From Changpingibacter yushuensis (GTDB taxonomy: Bacteria > Actinomycetota > Actinomycetes > Actinomycetales > Actinomycetaceae): DNA of 64,000 nt. Position 1 is the stretch's first letter; each line of letters starts with the position of its first letter. A program made the translations under genes and the position numbers. Location: the NCBI RefSeq assembly GCF_014041995.1, contig NZ_CP059492.1, positions 434,001-498,000 on the forward strand, written 5' to 3'. This document shows positions 18,593 to 26,471 of this stretch, in pieces. The notes under the pieces were generated by a model, which saw nothing but the letters and a program-made list of their open reading frames with translations, was not told the DNA's origin and made no database searches.

Positions 18593-19570
18593 GTGAGAGT
18601 AGCTGGAATCGATTGTGGAACCAACTCCATCCGTCTGCTGATTGCGGATGTGCCGGGGGCCGATGAACCGTTGACCGATGTGGTGCGTGACATGAACGTT
18701 GTGCGCCTTGGTCGGGGAGTTGATCGGACAGGTGAGTTCGCGCAGGATGCGCTGGAGCGGACCTTTGCCAAAACGGAGGAATACGCCGCGCTGTGCCGTG
18801 AGAATGGGGTGGAGTCCATCCGATTCGCCGCCACTTCCGCGGCCCGCGATGCCCGCAACAAGGACGTCTTCTTGGACGGTATTCGGCAACGGCTCGGTGT
18901 GCCTGTGCAGATTCTTTCCGGCGACGACGAAGCCCGCACCAGTTTTGAGGGAGCCTCATCAGTTTTGTCCTCTGACGTGCCGAAGCGAGTGATCGCAGTC
19001 GATCTAGGTGGAGGCTCCACTGAGGTCGTCTTAGGCGAGTTGGGAGGCGGTGTGGTCTCCGATTTCTCGATGGACGTGGGCTGTGTACGGATGTATGAAC
19101 GGCACATGCACTCTGACCCCGCAACAAGTGAAGAGATCGCGGCTGCTCGCGCGGACGTGCGGGCAATGCTCGACCTTGCGGAGGAACGGGTGGATCTGAG
19201 GTCCGCCGAAGGGCTCGTTGGCTTGGCAGGCACTGTTACAACCTTGACCGCGAAGGCCCTAGGGCTTGCGGCTTATGATCCTGAGCGGATTCATGGAAGC
19301 ACGCTGAGTGTGGATGAAGTGGTTGAGGCGTGCGAGTGGTTCATCCATTCGAGCCGCCCGGAACGCGAAGCGCTCGGGTTCATGCATCCGGGCCGCGTAG
19401 ACGTCATGCCAGCCGGTGCGTTGGTGTGGGAGGAAGTAGTCAGGCGAGTTTCTGCCCGGATGGCTGAAGCCGGCCGGGAACTGAGCGGAGTAGTCACGTC
19501 GGAGCATGACATCTTGGATGGAATGGCTTTGTGGGCGGCGCGCGAACCACAGCGGCCAGATTGGGCCTAG
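18593..19570 (+). CDS. ppx: Ppx/GppA exopolyphosphatase-like phosphatase
   Basis: Members hydrolyse polyphosphate or pppGpp. The 325-aa protein has the sugar-kinase/Hsp70-like ATPase fold: phosphate-1 GIDCGTNSIRLLI, the catalytic Glu region FAATSAARDARN, ILSGDDEA, phosphate-2 AVDLGGGSTEVV and LAGTVTTLTA. The short form without a C-terminal HD domain is normal for actinobacterial Ppx1/2. The start is GTG. It is the last gene of the ftsB-DUF501-ppx run. Whether it prefers polyP or pppGpp cannot be told. Confidence 0.92.
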   Translation: MRVAGIDCGTNSIRLLIADVPGADEPLTDVVRDMNVVRLGRGVDRTGEFAQDALERTFAKTEEYAALCRENGVESIRFAATSAARDARNKDVFLDGIRQRLGVPVQILSGDDEARTSFEGASSVLSSDVPKRVIAVDLGGGSTEVVLGELGGGVVSDFSMDVGCVRMYERHMHSDPATSEEIAAARADVRAMLDLAEERVDLRSAEGLVGLAGTVTTLTAKALGLAAYDPERIHGSTLSVDEVVEACEWFIHSSRPEREALGFMHPGRVDVMPAGALVWEEVVRRVSARMAEAGRELSGVVTSEHDILDGMALWAAREPQRPDWA

Positions 19571-19633
19571 AGACTTACTGTGCGGCGCCGGTGCCGTGTT
19601 TCGGCCGCTAGATGCAGATGGGTGCCTACCGAC

Positions 19634-19695
19634 GATCCGGAACGATTCGCACTGAAATGATCCGGAACGACTCGCAGTGAAACGATCCGGAACGA
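19634..19695. repeat. Three-copy 25-bp tandem repeat in ppx-nhaA gap
   Basis: GATCCGGAACGA begins at 19634, 19659 and 19684, an exact 25-bp period. The first two units are full (12-mer plus TTCGCACTGAAAT or CTCGCAGTGAAAC) and the third is partial. It lies between the convergent ends of ppx and nhaA. No terminator hairpin is otherwise obvious there. Confidence 0.85.
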
Positions 19696-19748
19696 TCGGT
19701 CGACGTCGTCGGAACCAACCGTATGTGGCCCCATACCAACAGCTAGAT

Positions 19749-21059
19749 CTACTCGTGGTCCGGCTTTCGTTGTGGCTTTCGCCATAACCGGCGCATACGC
19801 CGGGACTCCACTGCGTTGTCAGACGCTTCCCGGGAAGAACGTAGGGATTTGGGCTGAGCGCCGCTCCCACGCACGCGCTGCGCGAGCCTGACCCGCAGCG
19901 CGATAGCACCCAGTACAACGGCCAATAGGGATCCGACAATGACAGCAACCCGGGCATGTGCTTCGTGAGGATCGGTGGCATCAAAGGAGAGATAAGCAAT
20001 TAAGAGTGAGACGGTGAAGCCTATGCCGGCCACAAACGATATTGGGAAGATATCCGCAAGGTCAATGCCATGGCCGAGCTTCAGCCGGAATACCTTCACC
20101 ATGACCCACACTCCACCGAAGATCCCGATGCACTTGCCCAATGGGAGTCCTAGGTAGATTCCGATGGCAACGGGGTCCGAGAGCATACTCCCGAAACCGC
20201 CCGAATCTACGATGTTAACTCCGGCAGCGAAGAATGCGAAGATTGGAAGAACCACTCCGGCGGACCAGAATGAGAATGCGTCGGAGAACCGATGGGTGAG
20301 AGATACGCTCTCATTCTTGCGCTGCGTAGCAGGAACCACCATACCCAGAAGAACGCCAGCGATGGTGGCGTGAATTCCGGCAGTATGCATGAAGTACCAC
20401 GCGAGGATACCTAGCGGCCAAAGCAACCACCAAGCGGTAATCCGCCGTGAAACCAGCACGCCGAATATCGCGACGATGGTGATAGAAGCCGCGAGATATA
20501 GGAAGTTAATGCCATTAGAGAAGAACACTCCGATGACGATGATTCCACCTAGATCATCAGCCACCGCCAACGTCATGAGGAATGTGCGGGCAGCTGGCGG
20601 AAGTCCCTTACCAAAGATACTGAGTACGGCGAGTGCGAACGCAATATCGGTTGCAACAGGTACTGCCCATCCTCCGTACTGTCCGGACCCGGAGATCAGT
20701 TGGACCGCCATGTACACGGCGATGGGTCCGACCATGCCGCAAACTGCTGCGATGATAGGAACTGCAGCTTGTCGCGGATCACGTAATGATCCTGTGGTGA
20801 ACTCCTGCTTCAGTTCGAGACCCACAACAAAGAAGAAGATAACCAAGAGACCGTCGGATGCCCAACCGGAAACGGGAAGAGCCAAGTGCAGTGCAGCGGG
20901 TCCGATCACGTACTCGGACATCGCGAAGAACGCATCACGAACCGGCGAGTTTGACCAAATCAGGGAAACTAGCGCAGCAAGAAGCAAGACGACGCCAGAA
21001 AAGGACTCACTCCTGAGTGCGTTCTGATACCGAGCGATGGGTCCGGCTTTGAATGCCAT
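19749..21059 (-). CDS. nhaA: Na+/H+ antiporter NhaA
   Basis: NhaA exchanges sodium for protons across the membrane. The 436-aa protein has about 12 membrane helices. Helix V holds the paired Asp of the transport site (LAVADDLGGIIVIG); other family blocks are FFFVVGLELKQEF, PVATDIAFALAVL and GIHATIAGVLLG. The last 45 residues form a basic cytoplasmic tail. The ATG at 21059 follows AAGGGGAAAAC; the upstream open frame is rejected because it is Arg/Pro-rich. It is divergent from the tRNA at 21154. Confidence 0.95.
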   Translation of the reverse strand: MAFKAGPIARYQNALRSESFSGVVLLLAALVSLIWSNSPVRDAFFAMSEYVIGPAALHLALPVSGWASDGLLVIFFFVVGLELKQEFTTGSLRDPRQAAVPIIAAVCGMVGPIAVYMAVQLISGSGQYGGWAVPVATDIAFALAVLSIFGKGLPPAARTFLMTLAVADDLGGIIVIGVFFSNGINFLYLAASITIVAIFGVLVSRRITAWWLLWPLGILAWYFMHTAGIHATIAGVLLGMVVPATQRKNESVSLTHRFSDAFSFWSAGVVLPIFAFFAAGVNIVDSGGFGSMLSDPVAIGIYLGLPLGKCIGIFGGVWVMVKVFRLKLGHGIDLADIFPISFVAGIGFTVSLLIAYLSFDATDPHEAHARVAVIVGSLLAVVLGAIALRVRLAQRVRGSGAQPKSLRSSREASDNAVESRRMRRLWRKPQRKPDHE

Positions 21060-21153
21060 GTTTTCCCCTTGGGATTGATACGATAGCCGAGGTGGGTACC
21101 TCAATACCCTACAATAGGATCTTGGTGGCCTTCTCATCCGTAGGCGTCCGCCG

Positions 21154-21230
21154 CCCCCCATAGCCCAACTGGCAGAGGCAGCCGACTTAAAATCGGCCCA
21201 GTGCGGGTTCGAATCCCGCTGGGGGGACCA
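21154..21230 (+). tRNA. tRNA with UAA anticodon (Leu), short variable arm
   Basis: The cloverleaf is: acceptor CCCCCCA/TGGGGGG, D arm GCC..GGC, anticodon stem GCCGA/TCGGC with loop CTTAAAA (anticodon UAA), a 5-nt variable region CCAGT, T arm GCGGG-TTCGAAT-CCCGC, discriminator A and encoded CCA. Anticodon and A73 fit leucine. Bacterial leucine tRNAs normally have a long variable arm of 10 nt or more, and here it is only 5 nt. The isotype therefore rests on the anticodon. Confidence 0.85.
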
Positions 21231-21319
21231 GTAGTATCAACGAAAAGTCGGGGCTGTTAGCACCGCACCCCCAACCAGTCTGTTCCGAGGGTATATGGCA
21301 CGATCGTTGGCTCCCAGAA

Positions 21320-21880
21320 TTAGGCTTTGGTTGCTGTTTGCAACTGCCGTGCGTATTCGACCAGAGGTCTAATCGCTTCTCGAGACGTGTGGTCGTACCC
21401 CTCCACGATTCCGTCCGCAACCTGGGCGGCCCATTCACCGCGATCACGGTACTTCTGAACACGCTTCGCAAATGTCTTCAGGAGCAGGTATTCAGGCTTG
21501 TTCAGACCCTCGTAACGGATTCCGCCCTCAAAGTAGAAGTACTTGTAGGCTCCGCGTGCCAGCTCACGACGTGTGAATGTTCCTGCGGCCGCCTTCCAGT
21601 CTCGATCTGGATGCTGCGGCGTGCCACCGTTGGCCCACACGATGACGTTTTCTGCAGGGGCGCCGTCGGTGGTAGCGAGCTTCTTGCGAAACGTGTGAAA
21701 GCCCCGGATCTTTGACATGCGTACGCCGGCGCCATAGATCACAACGTCGTAGTCAGCAAGATTGACTGAGTCGAGTTCGTCGAATGGGAGGAGCTGAGCT
21801 TGAAGTTCCTCGGCGATCCACGTGGCGTAGGTCTGGGAGAATCCGGTCACGGAGTTGTACATAACTAGTGTTTGCGCCAC
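21320..21880 (-). CDS. Flavodoxin domain protein
   Basis: The 186-aa protein starts like an FMN-binding flavodoxin (QTLVMYNSVTGFSQTYATWI, the phosphate loop), followed by VNLADYDVVIYGAGVRMSKI and a middle resembling flavodoxin-like protoporphyrinogen oxidase or menaquinone-linked proteins. The GTG at 21880 is preferred because GAGGACACT precedes it and it gives the usual short N-terminus. The frame extends 17 codons further with an ATG at 21898. Role: electron transfer or small redox enzyme; partner unknown. Confidence 0.75.
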   Translation of the reverse strand: MAQTLVMYNSVTGFSQTYATWIAEELQAQLLPFDELDSVNLADYDVVIYGAGVRMSKIRGFHTFRKKLATTDGAPAENVIVWANGGTPQHPDRDWKAAAGTFTRRELARGAYKYFYFEGGIRYEGLNKPEYLLLKTFAKRVQKYRDRGEWAAQVADGIVEGYDHTSREAIRPLVEYARQLQTATKA

Positions 21881-22143
21881 AGTGTCCTCAACAATCATTG
21901 GTTTCTGCCGTGGCTCCCCAGTGAGTTCCACCGCGCACTACGTAAGCGCGGCCCAGTAGCGGGCACGGCTTAGCCATTGAATGACACGTGTCGCTATCCC
22001 AGAGAGTCGTATTCGGCGTAATACATGCCTATACTACTGGTTTTCTGGACCTCCATCGCACATGTGTTATGCAAAAGCCTAGCTTCAAGCAGCCAGTGGC
22101 CTCTCCATGATGCTGTGTGAGGTTCTGCGGAGCTTGCGGAGAA

Positions 22144-22188
22144 GCAGGACCGGTGGATGGGACATCGATTCCCATCCACCGGTCCTGC
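22144..22188 (-). terminator. Strong hairpin downstream of csbD-like gene
   Basis: A perfect 18-bp stem (GCAGGACCGGTGGATGGG and complement) with a 9-nt loop lies 33 bp past the end of the CsbD gene on the minus strand. There is no long T tract. Confidence 0.75.
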
Positions 22189-22221
22189 CGCTCTGACTAG
22201 TTCTGCTGAGCAGTAAAGAAA

Positions 22222-22416
22222 CTACTTATCGAAGGTGTCCTTAAGCTTCTCAGCTGCAGCCTTCAGGCCGGATTTCGCATTCTCAACAAACTCCTTGGCC
22301 TTGCCTTCTGAATGCTGCAGCTTGCCTTCAGCCTCCAGGTCCTTATCGTTGGTCACTTTGCCTGTGGTTTCCTTGGCTTTGCCAGCAATCTTGTCGAAAG
22401 TCGAATCTTCTGCCAT
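22222..22416 (-). CDS. CsbD family stress protein
   Basis: The 64-aa, highly charged helical protein reads DKIAGKAKETTGKVTNDKDL then EAEGKLQHSEGKAKEFV, the CsbD repeat pattern. CsbD-like proteins are small general-stress proteins of unknown mechanism. The ATG at 22416 has GGAGG 5 nt upstream; the frame extends 19 codons upstream without a better site. It stands alone, with a strong hairpin downstream. Confidence 0.9.
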   Translation of the reverse strand: MAEDSTFDKIAGKAKETTGKVTNDKDLEAEGKLQHSEGKAKEFVENAKSGLKAAAEKLKDTFDK

Positions 22417-22593
22417 GGTGGCCTCCTTCGTTGAGATGAAACCCGAAGTGTTGGGTAGGTCACATACTGTCACGGCAGTGCACTACCAGTACAGAGAGGT
22501 TCCCCCCAGAGAGGAAAACGTTGTGTTTGTGAATCTGGATTCGTATGGGTGTAGACACGGAGGTGGATGGTAGCGCGCTAACGCTCACTCTTT

Positions 22594-23415
22594 TCAGACG
22601 TCGGATCGAGAGTAGCGGATGAATCCGAGCGCACCGATTACGACCGTGTACAGCACCCATGCGATTGTCGCTGTGGACCACGAAATGCCTGACCCATCGG
22701 CCATGACGAATGATCCGGAGCTTGTGGCAGTGCTGATCACGTTAAGTGGCATGTAGTGGATCAGGGTGTCCTGTATCCAATCGAGATTGATGATCGCAAC
22801 CATTGTGGACAGATAGAGCCCAACGAGCGCCAGCATGATCGAACCCGCCGTGCTTCGAATGGCGTACCCCAGACCAGCCGACATGACCGCCGCGAGCGTG
22901 AGAACTAGCCAGAAGACGACCAGAGGGCGTAGATCGTTACTGTCCGCATTCCAAGAAATGCCGGAGGTGACCATGAATACGAGGGTAGACAGAACAGTCA
23001 TGATCCCTACGGAGATCCCAGACAAGATCCCGACGGCCAACATCTTCGCGGAGAAAGCGCGCCCACGGCGCGGGTCGGAGAGCGTGGTAGTACGCATCGT
23101 GTTCGATGCATACTCGTTTGTGACTGCGAGGACGCCTTGCACGATCGGGAAGATGATGATGAAGGAGATTCCCGCCGTCACCGCCTCCGAGATGGGAAGT
23201 GAGTAATCTCCAGCGTAAGCGTCCAAAGCAGAGCGACTAGTGGCTCCAACGGCCCACATTATGAGCGTATAGCCAACGATCATGATGATGTGGTTGATCC
23301 AGAAGGAACGCAGGCAGGTCAGTTTGCGGATTTCTGAGCGCAGTGAACGGAAGAACGAGGAGTGATAGATCCGCGCATCTAGTACAAAATCGCGATTCGC
23401 CATGGGTGTAGTCAT
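22594..23415 (-). CDS. ABC transporter permease
   Basis: The 273-aa protein has about six membrane helices (LIMWAVGA, ISFIIIFPIVQGVLAV, GILSGISVGIMTVLSTLVFM, and three later) in the ABC-2 pattern, with the motif NEYASNTMRTTTLSDPRR after the second helix, typical of bacteriocin-immunity or GldF-like permeases. The ATG overlaps the ATPase stop (ATGA), so the pair is translationally coupled. Substrate unknown; drug or lipid export or peptide immunity are possibilities. Confidence 0.82.
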   Translation of the reverse strand: MTTPMANRDFVLDARIYHSSFFRSLRSEIRKLTCLRSFWINHIIMIVGYTLIMWAVGATSRSALDAYAGDYSLPISEAVTAGISFIIIFPIVQGVLAVTNEYASNTMRTTTLSDPRRGRAFSAKMLAVGILSGISVGIMTVLSTLVFMVTSGISWNADSNDLRPLVVFWLVLTLAAVMSAGLGYAIRSTAGSIMLALVGLYLSTMVAIINLDWIQDTLIHYMPLNVISTATSSGSFVMADGSGISWSTATIAWVLYTVVIGALGFIRYSRSDV

Positions 23416-24473
23416 TTGGTCTCACCTTCCTGTGCTGCGTTCCACGCCTGCCCTTGGTCAGGGTAGGGAGATTGGCCGTAAATCGGAGCTTGGCCATCGA
23501 AGACTGGTGCGCTGGCGCTAGTTGGATAGCCTACGGGCATGCCAGGTGTGGGTGCACCCGAACCGAACTCTACAGAGGACTGCGTGAGTTCCATGAACAC
23601 GTCCTCCAAGCTGGAATGAGACTCTGAGAGTTCGTGAAGCTCAACGTTGTTCGTATATGCCAAATGCCCGATCGAGCTTCGTTGGCCGCCTCGGATTGAG
23701 AATGCTCCCTGTGGGGAGCGTTCGCTTGGCTGGAGATACTGGTAGGCGATCCCGGCCCTGTCTAGCATGGCTGCCAAAGCCTGGCTATCGGGACTGGCCA
23801 CATTGATGATGGTGTGAGCAGCGCTCTCAGTGAAGTTGGTGATTGGACCGTGAGCAATGAGTGAACCGCGCCCGATCACCACGAGGTCATCGGCAGTCAC
23901 TGCCATCTCGCTCATGAGATGTGAGGAGACCAGAACGGTGCGGCCCTGAGCTGCCAGATCGCGCATAAGTGTGCGAATCCAGCGCACGCCGTCGGGATCC
24001 AGACCATTTACGGGCTCGTCAAAGAGGAAGACCTGTGGATCACCAAGCAGAGCGATGGCGATTCCCAAGCGCTGGCCCATGCCGAGCGAGAATCCCTTTA
24101 GGCGCTTGTTAGCGACGTGAGAAATACCAGTGAGCTCCAGAACGTCGTCGACCCTCTTCTTCGGAATGCCATGGGTATCCGCGACGATCTGAAGCTGTTG
24201 ACGAGCAGTGCGGCCCGGATGGAAAGCCTTGCCATCCAAGAGCGCGCCAACGGTGGTGACAGGCGACTTGAGTTCGGAGTATTGAACCCCTCCAATGGAG
24301 GTGCGCCCGGCGGTTGGGTTGTCGAGCCCAACAATGCACCGCATGGTGGTGGACTTGCCTGAACCATTCGGACCAAGGAACCCGGTTACTCTGCCGGGAG
24401 CTACGGTGAAACTCAGGTCATTGACGGCTGTGGTCGAGCCGTACTTCTTCGTCAGATGTTCGACGGTGATCAT
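23412..24473 (-). CDS. ABC transporter ATP-binding protein with proline-rich tail
   Basis: The 353-aa protein has Walker A GPNGSGKST, signature FSLGMGQRLGIA, Walker B VFLFDEPVNGLDPDG and the H-loop SSHLMSEM, the BcrA/CcmA-like subfamily. After residue about 300 it carries a Pro/Gly/Tyr/Gln-rich extension (ending GQSPYPDQGQAWNAAQEGETK) of unknown role. The ATG at 24473 with AAAGGA upstream is chosen; the 42 codons above it are not conserved-looking. It forms a two-gene operon with the permease at 22594. No two-component system or TetR lies next to it. Confidence 0.87.
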   Translation of the reverse strand: MITVEHLTKKYGSTTAVNDLSFTVAPGRVTGFLGPNGSGKSTTMRCIVGLDNPTAGRTSIGGVQYSELKSPVTTVGALLDGKAFHPGRTARQQLQIVADTHGIPKKRVDDVLELTGISHVANKRLKGFSLGMGQRLGIAIALLGDPQVFLFDEPVNGLDPDGVRWIRTLMRDLAAQGRTVLVSSHLMSEMAVTADDLVVIGRGSLIAHGPITNFTESAAHTIINVASPDSQALAAMLDRAGIAYQYLQPSERSPQGAFSIRGGQRSSIGHLAYTNNVELHELSESHSSLEDVFMELTQSSVEFGSGAPTPGMPVGYPTSASAPVFDGQAPIYGQSPYPDQGQAWNAAQEGETK

Positions 24474-24724
24474 GGGTGTCCTTTCATGGGGACTCTGAAT
24501 CGGTCGATTCTCCCTATTGGTACCGGGCCACACATTACCCGAAGAGGTGTGTGACGTCGCCGAATCCTCCACACGTTTGGGCAAGAATGGGGAGAGCAAC
24601 CCGGAAGTATCCTGGGAGGAATTGGGCTTTGAGCTGAGGCAACCTTACGGAAGCGTAAGTGTTCCCGTAGACTTGACGTGTTTCTTACGATGTATCCAAC
24701 ACCGCCATCTTCTTAGGAGGTACC

Positions 24725-25594
24725 GTGGCAAACAATCCTGTCATGAGCCGCAATCCCTATTTCAACGCGCAGGCAGCAACGCCCAACGCCTACCCAACTA
24801 CGGGTCAAGGAGTTCCGCAGGCCGGTTCGTTCCAAGGCCAGACGGGTTACGACCAGTTCAGCCAAGCACAGCCTGAGGCACAGCAGCAGTTCCAGCAGTA
24901 CGCTTCCCCGTTCCAGCCTCAGACCACCACAACCATGACGTACGACGACGCCATGGTGAAGACTTTCATTCTGCTCGCGGCGGCCATCGTCAGCGGTATC
25001 GCGACTGCGATCTTGGTGCCACTCGACTACATCTTGCCAGTCGCAGTGGTGGCTTCGATCGGAGCTTTCGTGTTGGGAATGGTGGCTTCCTTCCAGCGAG
25101 TTGTGAAGCCCGGTTTTGCCATTGGATACGCAGTCCTTGAAGGTATCTGCTTGGGCGGGCTTACCTACGTCCTCAACTTGATGTACCCAGGCGTTGCATC
25201 GCAGGCCGTACTAGGCACCGTCGTTGTGGTGGCTGTAGCTGCGGGTCTGCACGTCAGTGGAAAGGTTCGCACCACCCCCAAGGGGCGCCGTGTAGTTCTG
25301 ACCGTGATGATTGCAGCCATCATTTACGGCTTCATCAACATCATTCTTCTCATGACCGGCCTCGCCTCTGGCTGGGGTCTCTACAGCGGATCTATAGGCA
25401 TTGTGCTGGGCTTGGTCATGATCGCGGTGGGTGGATACATGCTCATTGGTGATCTCGAACTGGTAAAAACCGCTGTGGCGAAGGGTGCTCCGAGCGAGTT
25501 CGCATGGACCTGCGCCTTTGGCATCGTCATGACGATTCTGTGGATCTACATTGAGATGTTGCGTTTGGTTTCCATTATCGCTTCTCAGCGGTAA
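24725..25594 (+). CDS. Bax inhibitor-1/YccA family membrane protein
   Basis: The 289-aa protein has a Gln/Pro/Tyr-rich N-terminal region (about 1-70) and seven membrane helices, ending WIYIEMLRLVSIIASQR, the Bax1-I/YccA C-terminal pattern. This actinobacterial form is common. Function in bacteria is unclear (proton or calcium leak, or protease modulation). The GTG start has TAGGAGGT directly upstream. A small hairpin CTTACG-GAAG-CGTAAG sits about 65 bp upstream. A 21-bp stem terminator follows. Confidence 0.88.
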   Translation: MANNPVMSRNPYFNAQAATPNAYPTTGQGVPQAGSFQGQTGYDQFSQAQPEAQQQFQQYASPFQPQTTTTMTYDDAMVKTFILLAAAIVSGIATAILVPLDYILPVAVVASIGAFVLGMVASFQRVVKPGFAIGYAVLEGICLGGLTYVLNLMYPGVASQAVLGTVVVVAVAAGLHVSGKVRTTPKGRRVVLTVMIAAIIYGFINIILLMTGLASGWGLYSGSIGIVLGLVMIAVGGYMLIGDLELVKTAVAKGAPSEFAWTCAFGIVMTILWIYIEMLRLVSIIASQR

Positions 25595-25715
25595 CGAAGA
25601 TAGAACGATCACCAAGATAGCGAAGGATTAGACAGCACCAACGCTTTTGATGAGGTGTTCTCGTAGCAAAAACGTAGAGGCGCGTGAGAGCTTTGGGTGC
25701 TTGAGAAGCACGTTG

Positions 25716-25761
25716 AATAGATGAAGGGCGGGCAGCTGAGGCTGCCCGCCCTTCATCTATT
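25716..25761. terminator. 21-bp bidirectional hairpin terminator
   Basis: A perfect 21-bp inverted repeat with a TGAG loop, whose inner stem contains GGGCGGGCAGC, lies between the convergent Bax1-like and FKBP genes. A and T runs at the outer ends make it work in both directions. Confidence 0.9.
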
Positions 25762-25810
25762 AAGCTGTCGCACCACATGAGGAAGGTGCCGTTGTTGGTC
25801 ACTCAGCTGT

Positions 25811-26215
25811 TTACTTCACGCCAAGGAGGTCGACGACGAACACGAGCGTATCTGTGCCCTTGATACCAGCGCGCGGATTTCCGCCCACTCCGTATCCCTT
25901 CTCAGGTGGAATCGAGATGAGAAGGCGCGAACCGACGCTCTTGCCAACAATTCCCTGATCCCATCCTTGGATGACCATGCCCACCCCGATCGGGAACGAA
26001 GTTGGTTCACCGCGTCTGAAGGACGAATCAAAGACGTCGCCGTCCCAGATCTGCCCGTGGTAGTTCACTTCAATTTCTCGTCCTGCTTGGATTGTGGGAC
26101 CAGTGCCACTTTCGAGCACGGCCACGTGCAATCCACGAGGGGCAGGAGCATCGGGGAAGGTGAGCTCTGGATTCTCTCCGAAGTCCCCGGTGACGGTTGG
26201 GAGTGTGACGTCCAT
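25811..26215 (-). CDS. FKBP-type peptidyl-prolyl isomerase
   Basis: The 134-aa protein is one FKBP domain: VLESGTGPTIQAGREIEVNY, then GDVFDSSFRRGEPTSFPIG, VIQGWDQGIVGKSVGSR, IPPEKGYG and the end TLVFVVDLLGV. It has no signal peptide, so it is cytoplasmic; it catalyses cis-trans isomerisation before proline. The ATG start follows AGAGAGGAC. It is alone on the minus strand between two plus-strand genes. Confidence 0.93.
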   Translation of the reverse strand: MDVTLPTVTGDFGENPELTFPDAPAPRGLHVAVLESGTGPTIQAGREIEVNYHGQIWDGDVFDSSFRRGEPTSFPIGVGMVIQGWDQGIVGKSVGSRLLISIPPEKGYGVGGNPRAGIKGTDTLVFVVDLLGVK

Positions 26216-26471
26216 GATGTCCTCTCTGGTCGTTTCAACCCAGTTTAAAGCGCGATTTTTGGGGCAGTCTATGCCAGTAGGCCCGATGTTAGCCTGTGTG
26301 ACGGTGGGGATTTGTGAGAATGACCAAAACTCATCATGTGAGCTTGGTAAGTGGGTACCTAGGGCCTAGATCTAAGGCTGCTACCAACCAGAATGCACGT
26401 TCGCGGAGGGGTACCACTTGCCGGGATATGGCGGGTACAGTAGCCTGACCAACTCGAGACGGGGAAGACTC

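Noticed and set aside
20389-21027. Plus-strand ORF antisense to nhaA
   Set aside because: Ser/Thr/Arg-rich mirror of a membrane protein; no ribosome site and no homology pattern.
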